Source of the DNA: Chrysochromulina tobinii
Taxonomy: Eukaryota; Haptophyta; Prymnesiales; Chrysochromulinaceae
Direction of reading: 5' to 3'
NCBI GenBank assembly: GCA_001275005.1
Contig: JWZX01002794.1
Location: 1 to 36,299, forward strand
Length of the DNA: 36,299 bases
A program made the position numbers and the translations under genes. Below, one piece after another: positions 1 through 9,891 of this stretch (position 1 is its first letter; every line of letters begins with the position of its first letter). A model generated the notes under the pieces. That model was not told the origin of the DNA. It saw only the letters and a program-made list of their open reading frames with translations, and searched no databases.

Positions 1-1254
1 CCGTCGCCGCCAAGTCCATCGCCGCCACCGCCGCCGTTCCCGCCGCCGCCCCGGCCCTCGCCGCCGCCGCCACCGTCCCCGCCGCCGCCGTCCCCTTCTC
101 GGCCGCCACGGCCCTCGCCGCCGCCGCCGCCACCCTTGCCTTCGCCGCCCTCGCCACCCTCGCCGCCCGCGCCGCCCGCGTCGCCGCCCTCGCCGCCCTG
201 GACGATCGCAACCCCCGCTCGCCAAATCATTTCCTCGGTGTCCTTGCACGTAGCTAACGCGTCACCGTACGAGCGGCTTGCCTTCTATTGCGTGATGCTC
301 CTCGGCCTCGGGGTCCTCGCGCGCATGCTCGTGCTATGCGGCGATGCCCAACGGGCTGGCCTCCAGGCCTACGACTCGAAGCGGCTTCGCGGCGCAACCT
401 TTACAGAGGCCCGCGCCGCGTCGTTCTTCGCCCAGTGCGCCACCCTCGCAGCGGCATTCGACGTTTGCTGCCTGCCCTGCACCATCTGGACTTGGCTCAT
501 AGCCGAGTCTCCTCGGCGCGTCTATGAGCGCTTTGGCGGGGGCGATGAGGAGGACGGCGCGAGAGAACTCTCGTGGCGCGCGGGACGCATGGCGGCCATC
601 TCAGGTGCGCCACCACGTCCGCGACGCCCCCCAGGCTCTCCAACGCCCCACAAAATCACGTCGCGCCCCACTATCGAGGGCGTACCAGCCACCGTCAAGT
701 CCGGGGGTGCGTGGAGCATGGCGGCGGGCGCGTGGAACGTGAACACCGTCCTCACTCTGCTCGAGCCCGGAGAGAAGAGCCCCTCCCTATCGCCCTCCGA
801 GCACGGCAAGACACCTGGCGGCGCCGTGGCGCCGCCGCCTGTCCCGTTGCCGCGGGACTCGTGGCTCTACAATGGTGAGCCATGGGCTATGCGGCGAGTG
901 CAGCTGCCCAGACCTCCTGCCACGCTGCCGCCGCTCTCTCCAGAGGTCTCGCCCGGCCGAACGGAAAGGATGGTGCTCGCGTTCTCCACGCCGTCGCAGC
1001 CACCGGCCGCGCTGATGAGCGCGCCTGTCGCCGAACAGCCGGGCGGCCTGGCGTGGTTTGAGTCGTGGAGTGGAGCTCTGGGGGCCTTGACCCAACCGTA
1101 CACCCCGGCGCCCAGCCGGTACGTCCTGGAGTCGGATGCGCAACCCATCCAGCAGCCGACCATCAAAGAGCGTGCGCGGCGGCTGGAGCAGAATTTCTGG
1201 AAGACTCCGAAACGCGAGGAGGAGGGCGAGGGGGATTCGGCGCTCAACGCCTGA
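1..1254 (+). CDS. Proline-rich (SPP-type) membrane protein, 5' partial
   Basis: The frame is open from base 1, so the start lies outside the window; the first possible internal start is only a TTG at 136. About the first 70 codons are almost all Pro and Ser (SPP, PPP, APP), like hydroxyproline-rich surface proteins of algae. Then comes a hydrophobic segment at about nt 277-336 (CVMLLGLGVLARMLVL) and a second Cys/Ala-rich hydrophobic segment at about nt 418-504. The remaining roughly 250 residues are polar, Pro/Ser/Arg-rich and low in complexity, and end at TGA 1252-1254. The likely topology is a Pro-rich extracellular stalk, one or two membrane segments and a cytoplasmic tail. No catalytic domain is visible. 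Ser-Pro stretches are typical substrates of prolyl hydroxylation and O-arabinosylation; an arabinosyltransferase-like gene lies at 29841. Function unknown. Confidence 0.6.
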   Translation, partial: PSPPSPSPPPPPFPPPPRPSPPPPPSPPPPSPSRPPRPSPPPPPPLPSPPSPPSPPAPPASPPSPPWTIATPARQIISSVSLHVANASPYERLAFYCVMLLGLGVLARMLVLCGDAQRAGLQAYDSKRLRGATFTEARAASFFAQCATLAAAFDVCCLPCTIWTWLIAESPRRVYERFGGGDEEDGARELSWRAGRMAAISGAPPRPRRPPGSPTPHKITSRPTIEGVPATVKSGGAWSMAAGAWNVNTVLTLLEPGEKSPSLSPSEHGKTPGGAVAPPPVPLPRDSWLYNGEPWAMRRVQLPRPPATLPPLSPEVSPGRTERMVLAFSTPSQPPAALMSAPVAEQPGGLAWFESWSGALGALTQPYTPAPSRYVLESDAQPIQQPTIKERARRLEQNFWKTPKREEEGEGDSALNA

Positions 1255-1746
1255 GGCAAGAGACGCTCCGCGACTGAGCGTCCATGTGGGAAAGCGTCCA
1301 GAGCCTCCATGACTAAGATTGGCGCCGTGCGAAAGGGAGGAGAGCAGTCCGTGTGTGCGCGCCCGCCGGTGTGCGGTGCGTGTAAAGCCGAATCCGACAC
1401 TGAGTGTGAAGTCATGAAGTGCCGGCGCATGTTTGTCAGATGCTCTCGTGTTTGTCAGTGCGTGACCGCGGTGGCCGGTGCGGATCATGCCATGTGAGTC
1501 GCGATGCGGGTCCGGCCGCGCCGGTCCGACGAGATCGCGCAGCATAGCGCCGGCACAGGGCCGCGCCGCTCCGTGCGTGCGTTGCCAAGCATGTTTACGT
1601 CTCAGACAGAATAAAAACTGTAAAACTTCCTTAGTGTTACTACGTGCGAGTCCTCACGGTCACGAGGCCACGACACGCACACAGACTTCTCGCCTATGTG
1701 CGAACCACGGATGCACCGGGGTTTTGTACATGTCATCGACCACTCC
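1255..1746. other. Intergenic, convergent 3' ends
   Basis: This 490-bp stretch separates the 3' ends of the plus-strand proline-rich gene and the minus-strand small gene. Only short, unconvincing open frames occur on either strand. No repeat, RNA gene or splice-like structure stood out. Confidence 0.5.
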
Positions 1747-2175
1747 TCACTGAGCAAAGTCAAAATCGAGCGCCACCAATTCGGCTTCGACACGCTCGCG
1801 CTGCCCGGCATCAACCATCATGAGTAATGTCTCGCGCTGCTTCGAAGAGCGGAAGATGCCCAGCAATTCCCCGAGCGTCATCGGCGTGTTCTGTTTTAGA
1901 AAGTGCTCCGATATCTTCTTGCACGTCTGACGCCCGAGGTGCTGGCACACCTTGTGTGCTGGGCTAGCCAAATGTGGCGCACGCCCAGCGGATGGTGTGC
2001 TCGTTAGAGACGATGGCTGACCGCGCTGCTCCTTGGCAGCAGTTGCAGATCGTGCATCGTCCGCAATCAGCTGCGCCGCCATCACGGCGTCGTCCTCTTC
2101 CTGCAGCTGGCGTGCAAGAGCAAGCGAAAGTTCATCTAGCATGGAGGGCAGCGGATCCGATGAGGAGCCTGCCAT
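1747..2175 (-). CDS. Small hypothetical protein, 142 aa
   Basis: Not recognised. An in-frame TGA about 24 nt upstream supports the ATG at 2175. The N-terminal 45 residues are acidic and helical, with a Leu/Ala/Glu pattern (LALARQLQEEDDAVMAAQL) that loosely resembles ubiquitin-interacting or other short amphipathic helices. The middle is a Ser/Pro/Gln linker. The C-terminal 60 residues (from about HKVCQHL to LDFDFAQ) look like a compact helical unit with three Cys/His-type residues, but no zinc-finger spacing. Two ATTCACA motifs lie 77-96 nt upstream of the start, similar to those before other minus-strand genes here. A coding call is favoured by the clean start/stop and by non-random composition, but no family was identified. 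Confidence 0.5.
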   Translation of the reverse strand: MAGSSSDPLPSMLDELSLALARQLQEEDDAVMAAQLIADDARSATAAKEQRGQPSSLTSTPSAGRAPHLASPAHKVCQHLGRQTCKKISEHFLKQNTPMTLGELLGIFRSSKQRETLLMMVDAGQRERVEAELVALDFDFAQ

Positions 2176-2320
2176 TGCAAACGACGCTGCGCTCGCGTCT
2201 CAGCTCTCGGGGTCACGCATCGCCTATGACGGCGCTGCGAAATCATGAACGTGTGAATGGTCCATGTGAATGATGAAGGGGTTACCGACGTCTTTTGCGA
2301 TTGTCACCGCACTCCCTCTG

Positions 2321-5300
2321 TCACATGGTCGACAACACATGGCCCACCTCTCCTCGGCCGCTCGTAATTCGGCCGCAGCTATCGACGGGCGCGCCGTCGA
2401 TGCTCCACGCGCTCTCCTCGTTCGCGGCGCACGCGTTCAGCGCAGGCTCGCCGCCGGCCACGCCGCCGGCCAGCGCACCGCCGTCGGGTGCCGGCGCAGT
2501 GGCGCCTTCGGGCAGTGCCACGATTGGGTAGTGCACTGCAAACGAGATGTCCTCAGGGTAGGGGGCTCCAGGAACCTGCTCCGTGGCAGCTAGGGCGTAC
2601 GTCAGAGGAAGCCACACGAAGCCCTGCGAATCCTTCCGGTACCAGAGGTCCTTGGCGCCCTTGATGTTCTTCGCGCCGCTCGCCCGAACGGCCTTCCGGT
2701 GTTGCGCGACCCAGCCGGCAAGCTTCTTGGCGCTCTTGCCTAGACGTACCTCGATCACCGTGCGGCACTTGCGCGAGGGGCGCAGGGCCGCGTGCGCGGC
2801 CGTGAGCGCTGCGGCGCATGCCTCGGAGGAGAGGGCGGCGGGCGTGCGGCAGACGGGCTCACCGGCACCATCGGCGTCAACGGCCACCGCCGCCGCCGCC
2901 GCCGCCGCCGCGCCCCCGACTGAAGCGTCCGCGACGGCGCCCGCCTCGACGGCTACACCATTGGTACTGTTGCCCTCAGCCTCGGCTGCAGAGACCGCAC
3001 GCGGTGGCGGCAGCGGAGGTTCAGAGCAGAGCACCGCCGCGCGCGAGTGAACGCCATACGCCCGGAGCACGGCGGCCATCACCAAGGCAAAGTCCTCCGA
3101 CGACGCTGAAGGCGAGCGAGCGCGAGCGAGTGGGTACGTCTCATTCGACGCGAGAAGCGACGTCAGCGCCGCCTGGCGATCGATGGGGGTCAGCAGAAGC
3201 ACGCGCCGGCGCCGCTCCGCCCGCAGCGCGGTCGCCCGTGACAGCGCGAGCTCCGCCTCGAGGGTGGCGTTCACAGGCGCCGCCTGGGCCGCACGCGTGG
3301 CGTCAGCGGCTGCCGTTGCGTTCGCCGCCTCCGCGGCCGCTTTGGCCACGCGTGCGGCCTCTGCGAGCGTACGCCGGTAGTCGACGATCGCATCGAGCAC
3401 CCAGATCGTGCTGGCCGCGGTGAGAGAGTGGGAGTCGAGAGAGAGGAGCTGCAAATACTCGATGAGGACCTCATTGTCGCTCATGGTCGCTGGTACCTCA
3501 TAACCGGCAAGCGCTCTCGCCACCAGATCACTCAGCGCGATCGGGGGCGAGGCGGCCTGGGCGGGTGCGTCGGCGCTCCCACCTAGCGATGGCGCACCCG
3601 TCGTGAGTGCCTCGCGCTCATTCTCGATCTCGGCGAGCAAATGTGCGCGTGCGGCCGACGTGGCGTCCTGAATGCCCTTCTGGCGCCGCCACTCAGCAAC
3701 GGCCTCGTGAATCGCCGCAGCGCAGCCTGCGCGCGTCACGACCTTGCCTTCGGTGGCGGCGGCCGAAGCGTCTCCCGAGACGACGGTGGGAAGTGTAACG
3801 GCCCCCGTGGCAGACACCTGTACAGCTTCGATCACCTCAGCGGTTTCATTGGCCGCTTCGATCGCATTCACGAGGCCGAGCGACTCGATGAGATCTGCCG
3901 CGACCTCATCCTGCGAGCGCGCCATCTCGATGTCGGAGTGGAGCAGTAGATCAACGATCAACTCACGCACATCGGCGACTTCACTCGCGTTGAGCGCCAG
4001 CCGGCGGCGGCCGCCGCCCTCAGCACCCTCACCACCCTTAGAGCCCCCCTCGCCCTCGCCCTCGACGTAGCTGCCGTCCTCAGACACATGCCCTCCACCC
4101 TGGTCAAGCTCCTCTCCCTCCCCGCCGCCCTCTCCCTCCCCGCCGCCCTCCCCCTCCCCCCCGCCCCTCTCCCTCCCCGCCCCCCGCGCCTCCCCCCTGC
4201 TTGGGCGGTTGCACGAGGAGCAGCCCTCGCAGCTCGGCCACCGACAGGTTGAAGAATCGCTCGAGGATGAGCGCGCGCGTCTCGTGTACCTGCTGCGTGA
4301 GGAAGGCCTTGTGCGCGCGAGGCATCGTGCGCTCGGTGGCCGTCCCCGCCAACAACTCGTGAACGACATCGGAATCTTCCATGTCGAGAGGAATAGCAAA
4401 GGCGGACAGCGTCTCGTTCAGTACGACCGCGAGGCGAGTGACGAGAGGTGTGGCGGCTTCGCCAGCCTCGGCGCCCTCGACGGCCGCCCCGCCCGCCCCG
4501 CCCGTCCCGCCCTCCCCACCCTCGGCCTCTGCCTCTCCGACCACATCGATCCCATCGCTCTCGGCGTCGGCCGATGATGCCGTTGCCGCCGTCTCGGACC
4601 CAGCCTCCGCTTCGTCCGCCACCTGCGACTCGGCGTCAACTGCCTCTCCCGTCGGCTGTTCAGCCACCTTCTCCGCGCCCTCCGCTTCGAGCGTCGTGGC
4701 GGCGGGCGGCACTTGCCCCGTGAGACCCTCTAAGTGCGTCTTCTGCAGCTCTTGCAGTACTGTGCCGAGCCTCGCAAGCGCTTCGTGCGCCACGCGATGC
4801 GACTCGCGATGCGCCGCCACGGTGCCGAGCAGGCGCTCGCGCGGCATGCGCGCCATGGTAGACGCCTGCTGCGGCGTGAGCGTGCGGATGATGGCTTTGA
4901 GGACATCCCTATCGGAGAGCGTCGAGGCGAAGTCTGTGCGTGAGAGTGCGTCAGAGAGCAGCCGCTCCATCTCCGTCGCCTCCTCCTCCGTCACCTGCAT
5001 CACCTCCGCGCCACCGGCGCCGCCGCCACCCTTAGCCCTCAGGTTGCCCACAGAAGGCGGGCTCATGATGTCGCGCAACTTGGCATGCCAGGTGTCCGCG
5101 ACGTGCTGGTAGAGCTTGAGAAGCTCCATCGGTCCGAGCTTGCGTGCCGCGGGCGACGCCGTCAGGTTGGTGGCGGCGACGAGTGACGAAATGTACGCGG
5201 TCTCGGCGTGGTTTGCGGGCGAACCGAAGCTGGTGGCGGCGAAGAGAACACGCCCGTGCGTGCTCATCACGAGCGACGCGGGCAGCGGCGGCGGCGGCGC

Positions 5301-6338
5301 CTCCCACTGTCCATAGTGCGCTAGCATACTTCCACAGAGGAGCAGCGCAATGAGCGCAGCCCGCGGGCCGAGCGCCATCTTGGGCGCGGCGATCCCGCCC
5401 TTGGCAATTGCAGTGGGCGCGGGCCCGGCCGCCGTGGTCTCGGCCGCGGGCTCGGACGACGGCGGCGGCGCCGCGGCCGCCGCCGACGACGACGCTGACA
5501 CCGACGTCGACGCCGACTCCGGCAGCGGAGATGGAAGGAGGTCGAGACACTCGAAGAGAACTCCGACCCCAATGCCGACACAGAGCTGGAGGGCCGCGCC
5601 GGCGCCATACACGACGGCCACACCGAGGGCCACCACGTAGGGCAGTAGGTTGCCAAACGGCACGAAGGGCGCGCCGCCCAAGGCGATCAGCGTCGCAGGC
5701 GGCAGGCTGCTCGCGACGTACAGCAGGAAGAGGGCGACTGCACCAAGCTGGAAGGCGGCACCCTCGGCGGGGCGCGCGAGCCCAGCGGCAGCGAGCAGGC
5801 CGATACCAATGGCCATGCATGCGGCATACAGCAGCGAGCCGGAGAGCGGCAGCGGCGAGCGCTCGGCCGCTGCTGTGTACTGGCAGCAGCACACGTGTTC
5901 CAGCGTGTATGAGGCGCATGCTATCGCCTGCACGCGCAGCGCGAAGCTGAATGTGAGGCCGTCACCGTAGCAGAAAGCGCCGAGCAGCCGCCACGGCTCG
6001 GCCGCCGCTTCTGCGAGCGATGAGGGCATGGAGATGGCCGCGGGCGTCAGCCGCTGTGCTTGCACGAGAGCGGTGATGGCGATGCACAACGTCAGGTAGA
6101 GGCGAGTCACAAGAAAGGAGCCAGCGGTGATGCGCGTCGTGACGGCGGCGCTGGTAGCGGTAGCGTTGCTAGTGGTATCCGCTGCTACCGTCGCTGGCGA
6201 TTTTGATTGGGCAGGACCGCGTCCCATGTCGCGCGAGCGATAGACGAGGCGATCTGGCGTCTCGAGCTCTGAGGAGCCCCTGTGCAACTGTGAACAGGTT
6301 TCGATATATTCCCAGTCGCGGGTCCTCTTCCCGTTCAC
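2321..6338 (-). CDS. Derlin-like membrane protein with long repeat-bearing C-terminal tail (frame break at 4156-4162)
   Basis: Residues about 76-270 look like a Der1/Derlin domain: a VTRLYLTLC start of TM1, an EPWRLLG segment matching the Derlin 'WR' motif, several hydrophobic helices, then FVPFGNLLPYVV and GIGVGVLFECLDLLP, as in Derlin TM5-6. Derlins are rhomboid pseudoproteases that act in ER retrotranslocation; red-lineage algae also use Derlins (SELMA) in plastid protein import. A Ser/Ala/Pro linker and one further TM (about 322-338) precede an unusual tail with at least five divergent repeats of the type L...[SD]D.[DE]VL..I..L. The frame stops at 4104 in a Gly/Glu tract, while the next minus frame continues the same composition to TGA 2321, giving about 1,335 aa if joined. 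An alternative start is Met38 at 6227, with GTTCACAG 62 nt upstream. The Derlin call rests on motif recall; the tail is unrecognised. Confidence 0.6.
4156..4162 (-). other. Homopolymer run at apparent frameshift
   Basis: Seven C (seven G in gene sense) sit in a Gly/Glu-coding low-complexity tract. Upstream, the gene is read in the frame ending at TGA 4104-4106; downstream, the frame one base later is open to 2321. Counting six instead of seven G would join them. An assembly or sequencing indel is the simplest reading; no GT-AG pair suits the tract. Confidence 0.5.
6289..6296 (-). promoter_or_regulatory. GTTCACAG motif upstream of Derlin-like gene
   Basis: In gene sense this reads GTTCACAG and lies about 62-70 nt upstream of the alternative start Met38 (6227). 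The same octamer occurs upstream of the Tat-SF1 and GT61 genes. If it is a promoter element, the shorter start would be favoured. This is pattern-based inference only. Confidence 0.25.
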
Positions 6339-6455
6339 GTGGTTTTCTCAATTTGTGTTCACTCGCGACGGGATTCATGGACGACCCCATCGACGTCGTC
6401 ATCGTGACGAGATCACTCAACGACATAGACAGGCGCGAGCCGCGTGATTGAGTGA

Positions 6456-7118
6456 ACACCTCAGCAAACCATCATCTTCCCCATCGCCTTCGCACTGACC
6501 AGATCAAGTTCGATTCCCGCGCTCACCAGCCGCATCGCCGCTCTGGAGGCAGAACTTGGTGACAGTGAAGATGCTAGCGACGACGCGGACGAGGACGATG
6601 AGGATGTGAACGGGCACGAGGAGTCCAGCCGCGCGGATGTCGCTGCAGGCGCGTCGCGTGGCAAACGGCGCAAGACGGATGCTGCTGTTGAGGCCACCGA
6701 CGCCGACCTGCCGCTGCATTGCGAGGCATGCAACATCAGCGTCACGTCGCAAGAATTGATGCGTGAGCACCTGCAGGGTCGCAAGCACGTTGCGGCCGTA
6801 CGCCTGCAAGCAGCTCGCGCAGAAAGCCGATATTGCGACATCTGCGCGCTCGAGTTTACGGGCGAAACGCAATTGACTGAGCACCTCAAAGGACGCAAGC
6901 ATAGCGACAAGGCGGCGGCCGCGGCAAGGCGGGTTTGCCTCCCGGCGCAGACGAAGGCGACGCGTGCTAGTGGGGCGGGCTCTAGCAGTTCGACGGGAGC
7001 CCAGCCAGCAGCGGTGCAGATGGTGGTTTTGCCTTTGCACGGGAAGAGGAAGGCGCCGAAAAAGAAGAAGCAGAGTTGGATCGCTTCGGTGATGAGTCGC
7101 GGGAGGCAAGCGGAGTAG
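6456..7118 (+). CDS. U1/matrin-type C2H2 zinc-finger protein, 5' exon unresolved
   Basis: Two fingers with CX2CX12HX5H spacing are clear: CEACNISV...EHLQGRKH and CDICALEF...EHLKGRKH. This spacing and the GRKH ending are typical of U1-type/matrin/JAZ fingers, which bind structured or double-stranded RNA in splicing and RNA-transport proteins. An acidic stretch (SEDASDDADEDDED) and a basic patch (RGKRRKTD) come before them; the C-terminus is basic (KRKAPKKKK). The frame is open back to a TGA at 6453 but has no ATG. The GTG at 6606 is not a credible eukaryotic start, so an upstream exon is likely. One candidate is the ATG at 6377 (MDDPIDVVI...), joined for example by a donor at 6404 and the AG at 6547-6548, but this is unproven. 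The boundary given is the open reading frame. Nuclear RNA-binding role inferred. Confidence 0.6.
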   Translation, partial: TPQQTIIFPIAFALTRSSSIPALTSRIAALEAELGDSEDASDDADEDDEDVNGHEESSRADVAAGASRGKRRKTDAAVEATDADLPLHCEACNISVTSQELMREHLQGRKHVAAVRLQAARAESRYCDICALEFTGETQLTEHLKGRKHSDKAAAAARRVCLPAQTKATRASGAGSSSSTGAQPAAVQMVVLPLHGKRKAPKKKKQSWIASVMSRGRQAE

Positions 7119-7518
7119 AGCACCCGGGCGAGCTGCAGCTCCACCCGCCAACGGCAACAACCGAAACTGCCGCCGCAGCAGCCGCATGCCGCAGCAGCAC
7201 CCGTAGCGAGAGCACAGAGCACTATCACGTAGTCACTTACGCATAGAAGGTACTAGGAGAGTGGGACTCAGAGAGGGCGATGCGAGAGCGCATGGTGCTT
7301 CAAGTATGGTCCGGGGTTGCGCGTTGCGGCCAGCCCGGAACTCGGCTCGAGAGTTTAGGGGACGGTCAGGAGGCTAGCCAGTCGACGTTTGGCTTATTCG
7401 AAGCTCGCGCCCGTCGGTGGCCGTCGTCACGAAAGACCGGGCGGAGCGCAGCCGAAAGCGTCGTACCGAGCATTTTTGTTGCCACGAGACGCTCATTGCT
7501 GGGAAACATGACGGGCTG

Positions 7519-8781
7519 ATGTCGACGACGCTGCGCGACCTGCGTGACGACGAGGAGGAGGAAGAGAACCAGGAGGAGGGCGAAGGCGAGGGCGAGGAGT
7601 CAGAAGATGACGACTACGTGCCGCCCGAGAATGAGGAAGACGACAGCGCTGAGGAGCAGGACGATGCGTATGATGAGGACATCGTAGAGGTGGGCGGCGT
7701 GAGCGCGAGCCGAGCGGTGGGCTCGGCAAAGTCGGGCGCCAAAGCCGCCAAGGGTGCTGGCACGAAGCGAGCGGCGAGTGCAAAAGGCGCCGCAAAAAAG
7801 GGCGGTTCCAAGCGGCCTCGCAAGGGTGGCATTGTTGACGAGGACGAGGAGGAGGCAGCCACTGCCTCGACTGAAGCACCGAATACCGCAGCCGCGGAGG
7901 AGTCGCCCGCGATACCCGCGCCCGCGCCCGCCACGAGCAAGGTGGACGAGCTGTGGGCGGAGCTGCAGAGCACGCAAAGCAGCGCAGTCGCTGCAGTGCC
8001 GAAGCCCAAGCCCTCCGTTAGTAGCAGCAGCGGGCTCGACGTCAAGGCACTGCTCGCGAAAACGTCGGGCGCGTTGTCCTCGTACACCAAGGACGACCGC
8101 CTCGTCGAGATCCAGCAGAAGGTCGACTTTTGCGGCGAGGAGGTCCTCGTGACCAAGCGCGTCAAGGTGGGCTCGAAAGAAGAGGTCGCCTATCGCCAGG
8201 GCGGCGCGGGCAGCGCGCAGGGGCCAGCGGCTGCAGCGGCCGTGGCCGGCGTGAGCGCGGCCAAGGCCGCGTCACTGGGCGTCGGCGTGGTCGCCGCTGC
8301 CGCCGCCAGCGCAGCGGCGGGCAAGGCAGTAGCGAGCACGAAGGATTTGGTCGCGTCGGCGCTGGCCGCATCAGCTGATCTGAAACGTCAAATGCTCGGG
8401 GCACCGACGGCTGGCGTACCGGCACCCTCGACCGGTGTGCCCTCGACCTCGCTCGCCGGTGCGCTGCGCTTCGATTCGTCCCTCGAGTTCAAGGCGGCGC
8501 TCCCGGCGCCCAAGCTGCCCGCCCTCGCGGCCGCGAAGCCGACGGGCTTGCAAGGTCTTCTCGCAAGCATCGATGGGAAAAAGAAGCTTTCCACGATGGA
8601 GAAGTCGCGCCACGACTGGGGGCAGGCCAAGGAGAAGCTGGACGTGCACACGCGCGACGAGATGGAGCGCTTCGCCAAGGACGGCTACCTCGCCAAGCAG
8701 GAATTCCTAGCGCGCACCGACCAACGTCAGGCGGAGGTGGCGCGCTCGAACCGGCGAAAGGGGATGGGCCTCAAGGACTGA
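7519..8781 (+). CDS. SWC5: SWR1/SRCAP chromatin-remodelling subunit Swc5/CFDP1 (BCNT domain)
   Basis: A 420-aa protein. The BCNT-C domain covers about residues 340-420: KKLSTMEKSRHDWGQ, then DGYLAKQEFLARTDQRQAE, matching the LSTxEKSKxDW and GYLxRQxFLxRVDxRQ signatures of CFDP1/Swc5. Upstream hallmarks are also present: the acidic N-terminus with DDDYVPPENEEDD (the H2A.Z-H2B binding region in Swc5), VDELWAELQ, and FCGEEVLVTKRVKVGSKEE, equal to the FAGExVxVTKxVxxxSKE block. The middle is Ala/Gly/Ser-rich linker, longer than in animals. Swc5 is known to be needed for ATP-dependent exchange of H2A for H2A.Z by the SWR1 complex. The ATG at 7519 was chosen because the longer frame (from 7417) starts with GTG and encodes non-family sequence. 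Confidence 0.93.
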   Translation: MSTTLRDLRDDEEEEENQEEGEGEGEESEDDDYVPPENEEDDSAEEQDDAYDEDIVEVGGVSASRAVGSAKSGAKAAKGAGTKRAASAKGAAKKGGSKRPRKGGIVDEDEEEAATASTEAPNTAAAEESPAIPAPAPATSKVDELWAELQSTQSSAVAAVPKPKPSVSSSSGLDVKALLAKTSGALSSYTKDDRLVEIQQKVDFCGEEVLVTKRVKVGSKEEVAYRQGGAGSAQGPAAAAAVAGVSAAKAASLGVGVVAAAAASAAAGKAVASTKDLVASALAASADLKRQMLGAPTAGVPAPSTGVPSTSLAGALRFDSSLEFKAALPAPKLPALAAAKPTGLQGLLASIDGKKKLSTMEKSRHDWGQAKEKLDVHTRDEMERFAKDGYLAKQEFLARTDQRQAEVARSNRRKGMGLKD

Positions 8782-9891
8782 CCATATGAGGCCCGACCAG
8801 CGTTGGTCGAGGGCGATGGCGCGGGCATGGCACACGCGAGATGGGCAGCCCTGTCCCACGTCCTGCGAGGCATGCAGGGCGGTGATCGCTCGAGCGTGGC
8901 ATGGCCATGGGGCCCTGTTGCCAGGCATGGCGAGACGAGGCCCGTCGATCGGACGCCTCGGATGGTGGATGGTCGGCAGGCGGCAGCGCCGTCCATAACC
9001 ATCCTATTAGGAGCGCGATGAGGCTCAAGCGGCCAAGGCGTGCAGGGCGTATTATCGTGAGTCGAGCGCGTCTCACATCGCTCGATCGCAGCGTCGCCGG
9101 AGCGAACACCACGCAACACGCATGACGTCGCGACACGGAGGCGCGCTGCGCTCCGAGCGTGGACGTGAACACGTGATAAGCTGATAACGAGCCCGGCCGG
9201 CGGGGTCGCGCGACCGGACGCAACCGTCGCGCTTCGAGTTATGCGTACAGTACGACAGATTCCGAGTAGATTGCTGATGTATTCACAGCCCATTCACAGA
9301 AACCATTCACAGGAAAAGCGTCCGCGAGGAGCTCCTCGTCCGCCGCGCTCACGAGGACCGTCGCTCTACGTGCTCAACGTGCGTCGGTGCGACCGCTGCA
9401 CGCGCACACCGCACCGCCTTCGCACACGGAATAGATCGAGTCCGCTCCCTGGTAGGTGCTTTCTTCCACGGAGCCCGCGGGCACTTGTGCATCTCAGGGA
9501 GCACACATGCCCTTGCCCCTGCGCCTCCCTTCGTCTCTCTCACGACTATGGTTTTTTCCGCGTGATCTTTTCGCAGTCGCGCGCCAACAAAAGTCCGCCT
9601 CCATCCTCTCCGCCCCCGCGCGCTTCGCCGCCACGTGACTGCCCAATCCTGAGACCCCGAGCTGTGGGCTGCCTCTCTCGAGGGCACATGCGACTCTCCA
9701 TTCGCGATGAGCTTCGGAACCACACTCCGCACGCGATTCCCCTCATCCTCGCGACACGCTGTTGGTTGTTGCATGTCTGCATCGAGACCCTTGGATCGCC
9801 CTTCAGCTTGCAGCCTCGTGTGGTCCCATATCCCCATGCTGCCGAATACACACGCTGCCTAAGCCTCTCTTCTTCTCTCTTTTGTTCGCAG
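8782..9891 (+). other. Intergenic / 5' region of the WD40 gene
   Basis: No convincing gene lies here, although several open frames overlap on both strands. Two items stand out. Three copies of ATTCACAG lie at 9281, 9292 and 9305. A strong polypyrimidine tract with CAG (9862-9891) looks like a 3' splice site for the first WD40 exon. Any first exon would have to lie between them or further upstream; an ATG near 9688 is one weak candidate. Confidence 0.4.
9281..9312 (+). promoter_or_regulatory. Triple ATTCACAG cluster
   Basis: Exact ATTCACAG octamers at 9281-9288, 9292-9299 and 9305-9312, spaced 11 and 13 bp. The same core occurs before several minus-strand genes and in the ends of the foldback element. 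A possible promoter or factor-binding cluster for the downstream WD40 gene; function inferred. Confidence 0.25.

Noticed and set aside
787-1545. 252-aa minus-strand frame opposite the proline-rich gene
   Set aside because: Arg/His/Ser-rich sequence typical of the complement of a GC-rich coding strand.
2321-4399. Second half of the Derlin-like gene as an independent gene starting at 4399
   Set aside because: Its first about 80 residues (MLFLSTWKIPMSF...) are out of frame with, and overlap, coding sequence of the upstream frame; composition continuity favours one gene.
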